NCBI RefSeq assembly: GCF_029193595.2
Contig: NZ_CP135052.1
Coordinates: 3,720,001-3,784,000 of the forward strand
Direction: 5' to 3'
Length of the DNA: 64,000 bases
From: Providencia hangzhouensis
Lineage (GTDB): Bacteria; Pseudomonadota; Gammaproteobacteria; Enterobacterales; Enterobacteriaceae
Shown: in pieces, positions 59,665 to 64,000 of the stretch
Position numbering within the stretch: position 1 is the first letter of the stretch
Layout: each line of letters starts with the position of its first letter
Notes under the pieces: generated by a model
The model's input: only the letters and a program-made list of their open reading frames with translations
The model's database searches: none
Told to the model about the DNA's origin: nothing
Program-made: the position numbers and the translations under genes

Positions 59665-60037
59665 AATTCATCATGTTGCTATTATCGCATCCAATTTTGA
59701 CGTCAGTAAGGATTTTTATTGCCGTATTTTGGGCTTAAATTTACTTGAAGAACATTACCGTCCAGCAAATAATTCGTGGAAAGCAGACTTAGCTTTTGGT
59801 GAGCATTACCAAATTGAGTTATTCAGTTTTGTTAATCCACCAGCGAGACTAAGTTACCCCGAAGCCACAGGGCTACGTCATTTAGCCTTCGGTGTCGATG
59901 ATTTAGATAAATGGGTCGCTTATTTAACTGAACAAGGTGTGGCTTGTGAAGCAATACGGGTTGACCCCTACACGCAAAAGCGTTTTACATTTTTCACAGA
60001 TCCAGATGGCTTACCGCTAGAGTTATACAGTGATTAA
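59651..60037 (+). CDS. VOC-family protein, YaeR-like (glyoxalase fold)
   Basis: The ATG at 59651 gives 128 residues beginning MKLNKIHHVAIIASN. It resembles E. coli YaeR over its length, including GLRHLAFGVDDLD and VDPYTQKRFTFFTDPDGLPLELY. The H8, E67-region and E125-type metal ligands of the VOC fold are apparent. E. coli encodes YaeR elsewhere, and here it is coupled to panM by overlap, in the slot that livJ occupies in E. coli. The substrate is unknown. Confidence 0.9.
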   Translation: MKLNKIHHVAIIASNFDVSKDFYCRILGLNLLEEHYRPANNSWKADLAFGEHYQIELFSFVNPPARLSYPEATGLRHLAFGVDDLDKWVAYLTEQGVACEAIRVDPYTQKRFTFFTDPDGLPLELYSD

Positions 60038-60068
60038 TTGAACAATTAAAAATGTAAAAGTAGAAATG

Positions 60069-60119
60069 ATTATCTGCATTTATCCACCTCTTAACAGGCA
60101 ATAAATGCAGATAATTTTA
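60069..60119 (+). terminator. Terminator after panM-yaeR
   Basis: ATTATCTGCATTTAT and ATAAATGCAGATAAT form a perfect 15-bp stem around a 17-nt loop, followed by TTTTAG. It lies between convergent genes and may also serve rpoH on the minus strand. Confidence 0.75.
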
Positions 60120-60146
60120 GTGAGCAACGAATTAGCCAGTAATAAA

Positions 60147-61025
60147 TTACATTTCGCTGTCTTCGTCTTCTTCCATCGCCAAACGTAACTTCTTCATGGC
60201 GTTCTTTTCAAGCTGACGAACGCGTTCTGCAGAAACGCCGTATTTATCAGCAAGTTCTTGCAACGTTGTTTTGTTGTCATCGTCTAACCAACGAGCTCGG
60301 ATGATATCCTGACTACGCTCGTCCAAAGAGTCTAGTGCATCTGCTAAGCGATCAGTTGCATGGCTTTCCCAATTATCATCTTCAATTGAGCCAGCAAAGT
60401 CTGATGCTTTGTCTTGTAAGTATAAGACTGGGGCTACCGGACCACCAAAATCACTGCTGTCATCGTCATCTGACATATCAAATGCCATATCTTGTGCAGC
60501 CATACGTGATTCCATTTCACGCACATCTTTAGTACTTACCCCTAACTCTTGGGCAACCATATCGACTTCGTCCTGGTTAAACCAACCAAGACGTTTTTTA
60601 TTCTTTCTTAAATTAAAGAATAACTTACGCTGCGATTTTGTCGTCGCGACTTTCACAATACGCCAGTTACGTAAAACGTATTCATGAATTTCAGCTTTGA
60701 TCCAGTGAACCGCAAAGGAAACAAGGCGAACGCCAACTTCAGGATTGAAACGACGCACCGCTTTCATCAGGCCGATATTACCTTCCTGAATTAAATCAGC
60801 TTGCGGTAAACCATACCCTGCATAACTACGAGCAACATGAATAACAAAGCGCAAATGCGATAAGATCAGTTGCTTTGCAGCATCCAGATCACCATGGTAA
60901 TGCAGCCGTTCAGCAAGTTCCTTTTCTTCCTCAGCGGTAAGCATCGGGTAAGAGTTAGCCGCCCGAACGTAGGCTTCAATACTCCCCTGTGGAACAAGAG
61001 CTAATGATTGCATGTCTTTGGTCAT
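60147..61025 (-). CDS. rpoH: RNA polymerase sigma-32 (heat shock)
   Basis: RpoH directs the heat-shock regulon. The 292 residues (E. coli 284) include region 2 ([39 protein letters not shown]), the RpoH box QRKLFFNLR at 132-140 that is specific to this sigma, and region 4 ([28 protein letters not shown]). The acidic insert near 180-195 is a little longer than usual. Temperature control through mRNA folding is known in E. coli; I did not model it here. Confidence 0.98.
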   Translation of the reverse strand: MTKDMQSLALVPQGSIEAYVRAANSYPMLTAEEEKELAERLHYHGDLDAAKQLILSHLRFVIHVARSYAGYGLPQADLIQEGNIGLMKAVRRFNPEVGVRLVSFAVHWIKAEIHEYVLRNWRIVKVATTKSQRKLFFNLRKNKKRLGWFNQDEVDMVAQELGVSTKDVREMESRMAAQDMAFDMSDDDDSSDFGGPVAPVLYLQDKASDFAGSIEDDNWESHATDRLADALDSLDERSQDIIRARWLDDDNKTTLQELADKYGVSAERVRQLEKNAMKKLRLAMEEDEDSEM

Positions 61026-61135
61026 TCAGATCCTCAATAAAATAATAGAAAACAGATTAGTTTGTATTGATAACCGCATTGGTTAACCATGAGGCAAACA
61101 CTTTTAGTCTACCAGTTTAACCGCGTTAAATAAAT

Positions 61136-61165
61136 TATATACAAAATTTGTTAACAGTAGGTCAA
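61136..61165 (-). promoter_or_regulatory. Probable sigma-70 promoter of rpoH
   Basis: On the minus strand TTGACC and TATATA (overlapping TATAAT) are separated by 18 bp, about 110 nt upstream of the rpoH ATG. Confidence 0.5.
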
Positions 61166-61222
61166 TGTAGGACAAAACAATTCAGACTAAGTTCATTTTT
61201 AACGCAAATTTGCAATGGAATC

Positions 61223-61256
61223 AAAGAGTCATGACATAATTAAATCATGACTCTTT
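61223..61256 (-). terminator. Terminator of the ftsYEX operon
   Basis: AAAGAGTCATGA and TCATGACTCTTT form a perfect 12-bp stem around a 10-nt loop, followed on the minus strand by TTTGATTCC (weak T tract). It lies 26 nt after the ftsX stop. Confidence 0.65.
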
Positions 61257-61282
61257 AATAAAAATGATGAGAAAACAACTCG

Positions 61283-62260
61283 TTACTCAGGTGTAAAGTG
61301 TCGTAAATGTTGAAGTGTTGCTAACCATGCTGCTATCCAACCAACCATAGCCGATAACAATAGAATCAATAAAGACTCTTCCCATAACAACCCTTCAATC
61401 TGAAATTGTGTACCAAACACACTGGCTACTTTTGCAACACCGTCTGCTAACTGCCAAACAAGTAGAAAGGTCATAATCAAGGAAATAATGGCACCTAATG
61501 CGCCCAAGACAAGGCCACCATTTAAAAATGGCCTCATGATAAACCCATCGGTAGCACCAATTAACTTCATCACATTGATTGTATCACGGCGAGCAAAAAT
61601 ATTGAGCCGTACGCTATTTCCTATCACAAGGAACAGTGACACAATCATTAAAATCCCAATGACAGAAGCAACTTTCCCCACCAAACCTGTTAGTGCGGCT
61701 AACCGTGCAAACCAGCTATCATCCATGCGAACTTCTTCAATGCCATCGACTTGGCTAACCCTATCACGCAGTGTTGTTAATACATCAGAACCTTCAAAAT
61801 CAATTTTAGGCGTAATTATAGCTACCGCAGGCAGTGGGTTCTCCTCTAGCATGTCGAGCGCAGTACTAAAACCAGACCAACTGCGAAACTCACTCATGGC
61901 TTGGTCACGTGAAAGATAATTCACATGGTCAACCCCATCAAGCGCTTGCAACTGCGTTACCACATTTTGCCCACCTTGTTCATCAAGAGATTTATCCAAA
62001 TAAACAGTGAGTTGTGGTGTTGGGTACCATTGCTCCGCAGCTTGCGAAACATTTTTCCACACAATATAGCAAAGACTCGGTAACGTGAGTGAAATGGCAA
62101 TAACCATGATAGTCAAAAAGGTGGCTAAAGGCTGTCTAAGCATATCAGCGAGCGCATTCAACCACGAATAACGCCACTGCTCTTTCCAACCGCCTTTTAA
62201 TGCTTTACTTTTCGATTGCTTGGCTCGTTCCGGCTTACTTTTTCGGACATTCTTAGCCAT
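61283..62260 (-). CDS. ftsX: FtsX, division ABC-type membrane subunit
   Basis: FtsX with FtsE recruits and activates the EnvC-amidase system for septal splitting. The ATG at 62260 has GGAGGT five bases upstream and gives 325 residues; the longer start at 62287 lies inside ftsE. A basic N-terminal tail is followed by TM1 ([24 protein letters not shown]). A periplasmic loop and three C-terminal TMs follow, ending FTPE. It overlaps ftsE by 8 nt. Confidence 0.96.
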   Translation of the reverse strand: MAKNVRKSKPERAKQSKSKALKGGWKEQWRYSWLNALADMLRQPLATFLTIMVIAISLTLPSLCYIVWKNVSQAAEQWYPTPQLTVYLDKSLDEQGGQNVVTQLQALDGVDHVNYLSRDQAMSEFRSWSGFSTALDMLEENPLPAVAIITPKIDFEGSDVLTTLRDRVSQVDGIEEVRMDDSWFARLAALTGLVGKVASVIGILMIVSLFLVIGNSVRLNIFARRDTINVMKLIGATDGFIMRPFLNGGLVLGALGAIISLIMTFLLVWQLADGVAKVASVFGTQFQIEGLLWEESLLILLLSAMVGWIAAWLATLQHLRHFTPE

Positions 62261-62918
62261 GTTGACCTCCAAGCATACGGCCTTCACTTAATGTAAGAAC
62301 ACGGTAGTTACGGCGCTCAATCAATGCAATATCATGGGTTGCCATTAAAACGGTCACCCCTACACGGTTGAACTCTTCGAATAAACGCATTATCCCTTCT
62401 GACAATTCACCATCAAGGTTACCTGTTGGTTCATCCGCTAATAACATCGTTGGCTTATTCACTACCGCTCGGGCAATACCGACACGCTGTTGCTCCCCAC
62501 CAGATAACTGAATTGGAAAGTTTTTAGCTTTGTCCAATAACCCGACTTTATCTAATGCCGCAGAAACTCGGCGACGAATATCTTCGGTACTGGCACCAGA
62601 AATGATTAGCGGCATTGCGACATTGTCATATACCGTTCGATCAAAAAGCAGGTGGTGATCCTGAAAAATCATCCCGATCTGCCGACGCAGAAACGGGATC
62701 TCTCGATTTTTCAAGCGGCTGATATCATGACCATTGAATAAAATATGACCCGCACTTGGGCGTTCAATACCACAAATCAGTTTAAGTAATGTACTTTTAC
62801 CTGCGCCTGAATGGCCTGTTAGAAATGCCATTTCTCCAGGTTGAAGATGAAAATCAACCCCTTGGAGTGCTTGGCGGCCACCGCGATAAGCTTTACTAAC
62901 GTGTTCAAAGCGAATCAT
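62253..62918 (-). CDS. ftsE: FtsE, division ABC ATPase
   Basis: FtsE is the ATPase partner of FtsX at the divisome. The 221 residues match E. coli (222). Walker [10 protein letters not shown], signature [14 protein letters not shown], Walker [13 protein letters not shown] and the switch ATHD are intact. It lies 6 nt after ftsY in the ftsYEX operon. Confidence 0.97.
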   Translation of the reverse strand: MIRFEHVSKAYRGGRQALQGVDFHLQPGEMAFLTGHSGAGKSTLLKLICGIERPSAGHILFNGHDISRLKNREIPFLRRQIGMIFQDHHLLFDRTVYDNVAMPLIISGASTEDIRRRVSAALDKVGLLDKAKNFPIQLSGGEQQRVGIARAVVNKPTMLLADEPTGNLDGELSEGIMRLFEEFNRVGVTVLMATHDIALIERRNYRVLTLSEGRMLGGQHG

Positions 62919-62924
62919 CGAAAA

Positions 62925-64000
62925 TTATTCCTCTCGGGCAAATAGAGCCTCGATAAAGTCATCTGCTTTAAATGGACGTAAATCTTCAATACCCTCACCA
63001 ATACCAATATAACGAATTGGAATACCAAATTGGTCGGCAATAGAGAAAATTACGCCACCTTTTGCTGTGCCATCGAGTTTAGTCAATGTGATACCTGTTA
63101 GACCGACCGCATCATCAAAAAGTTTTGCCTGACTTACCGCATTTTGTCCAGTACTTGCATCTAGCGTTAACATAATTTCATGGGGAGCATTTTCATCGAG
63201 TTTTTTCATTACCCGAACAATTTTTTTCAACTCTTCCATCAAGTGCGATTTATTTTGTAAACGTCCAGCGGTATCTGCAATTAAAACATCAACCCCTTTC
63301 GCTTGTGCTGATTGAATTGCATCAAAAATAACAGATGCAGGGTCTGCACCAGTATGTTGGGCTACCACAGGGATCTTATTACGCTCACCCCATACTTGAA
63401 GTTGCTCAACGGCTGCTGCACGGAAAGTGTCCCCCGCGGCTAACATGACGCTTTTTCCTTCCGACTGATATTGACGTGCTAATTTACCAATTGTAGTCGT
63501 TTTCCCGACCCCATTAACACCAACCATAAGAATAACATAGGGTTTTTTATCTTCAATCACGAGTGGTTTATCCACTTTCGCTAAAATATCAGACATTTCC
63601 TCACGCAATTTGCCATATAACGCTTCTGCATCCTTGAGTTCTTTACGGCTTGCATGTGCCGTTAAGTTATCAATGATTTTACGAGTGGTATCAACCCCGA
63701 CATCGGCAATCAATAGCTGTTCTTCTAGCTCTTCAAATAAGTCATCATCAATTTTTTTACCTGAAAACAGCCCAAAAAAACCTGAACCTAAATTCTGGCG
63801 AGTTTTTAATAACCCTTTCTTTAGCCTAGCAAAGAAACCTTCTTTTTTAGGTTTTTCTTGCTCTGTTGGTGAATTATTTTTTTCTTCTTCTAAACGTAAG
63901 CGCTCAGCTTCAGCTTCTTCCTCTGCAATTCTCGCTTCTTCTGCTGCTTGGTGCTCACGTTCCGCTTGTTCTTCGGCTAAACGGGCTTCTTCGGCTGCTT
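62925..64000 (-). CDS. ftsY: FtsY, signal recognition particle receptor (5' end outside window)
   Basis: FtsY docks ribosome-SRP complexes at the membrane. The frame stays open from the stop at 62925 to the window edge, showing 357 residues. The visible N-terminal part is a Glu/Ala-rich acidic region (EEARLAEEQAERE). The membrane-interacting KEGFFARLKKGLLKTRQNLGSGFFGLF and the N domain follow. The GTPase domain has GVNGVGKTTT, DTAGRLQNK and TKLDGTAKGG. A TTG at 63713 is internal, not the start. Confidence 0.97.
   Translation of the reverse strand, partial: AAEEARLAEEQAEREHQAAEEARIAEEEAEAERLRLEEEKNNSPTEQEKPKKEGFFARLKKGLLKTRQNLGSGFFGLFSGKKIDDDLFEELEEQLLIADVGVDTTRKIIDNLTAHASRKELKDAEALYGKLREEMSDILAKVDKPLVIEDKKPYVILMVGVNGVGKTTTIGKLARQYQSEGKSVMLAAGDTFRAAAVEQLQVWGERNKIPVVAQHTGADPASVIFDAIQSAQAKGVDVLIADTAGRLQNKSHLMEELKKIVRVMKKLDENAPHEIMLTLDASTGQNAVSQAKLFDDAVGLTGITLTKLDGTAKGGVIFSIADQFGIPIRYIGIGEGIEDLRPFKADDFIEALFAREE

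Overview
The window reads as chromosomal DNA of a gammaproteobacterium of the order Enterobacterales, most likely Providencia or a close relative in the Morganellaceae. The housekeeping proteins match the enteric pattern closely in length and motif: RpoN, Fis, MreB, AccB/AccC, RpoH and FtsE. The DNA is AT-rich. The tryptophanase and its TnaC leader resemble the Proteus vulgaris type. No tRNA, rRNA, insertion sequence, prophage or CRISPR array was seen.

Layout. 0-7 kb is the lptB-rpoN-hpf-ptsN-rapZ-npr block, then rnk and the divergent pair pmbA/darP. 7-9.2 kb holds small accessory genes: an unknown 77-residue protein coupled to a small CX5R phosphatase, an alpha/beta hydrolase, and a barnase-like RNase with its barstar inhibitor. 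9.3-20.1 kb is tldD-nitrilase-yhdP-rng-maf-mreDCB on the minus strand. 20.7-28.8 kb is acuI, aroQ-accB-accC, yhdT-panF, prmA and dusB-fis. csrD, which lies beside mreB in E. coli, is missing. 28.9-53.8 kb is accessory: a chemoreceptor with a flagellar-type promoter, an iron-type TonB receptor with its own TonB, the tnaC-tnaA-tnaB tryptophan operon, a three-lipoprotein operon, an unknown two-gene membrane module, a hut/ETF cluster, and an orphan low-GC protein. 54-64 kb returns to core synteny: livKHMGF, panM, a YaeR-like gene, rpoH and ftsYEX. lptB and ftsY run off the window ends.

Most interesting region, 42.3-52.7 kb. HutC and urocanate hydratase HutU stand without the other histidine-utilisation genes. 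They flank a class III CoA-transferase, an acyl-CoA dehydrogenase, an NCS1-type permease, both ETF subunits and a full-length ETF:quinone oxidoreductase. Three TATATAC-core operators of HutC type lie upstream of hutU. The simplest chemistry joining these parts is oxidation of imidazole propionate (dihydrourocanate). The acid would be imported and activated to the CoA ester by CoA transfer. It would then be desaturated to urocanyl-CoA, with electrons passed through ETF to quinone. Urocanate would be released and hydrated by HutU, and it would also be the HutC inducer. This is inference from gene content and motifs. The steps after HutU would have to be encoded elsewhere.

Other points: a tnaC leader peptide too short for ordinary gene calling, a structured intergenic repeat in three copies whose hairpin stems covary, and several intercistronic hairpins that probably set expression ratios.
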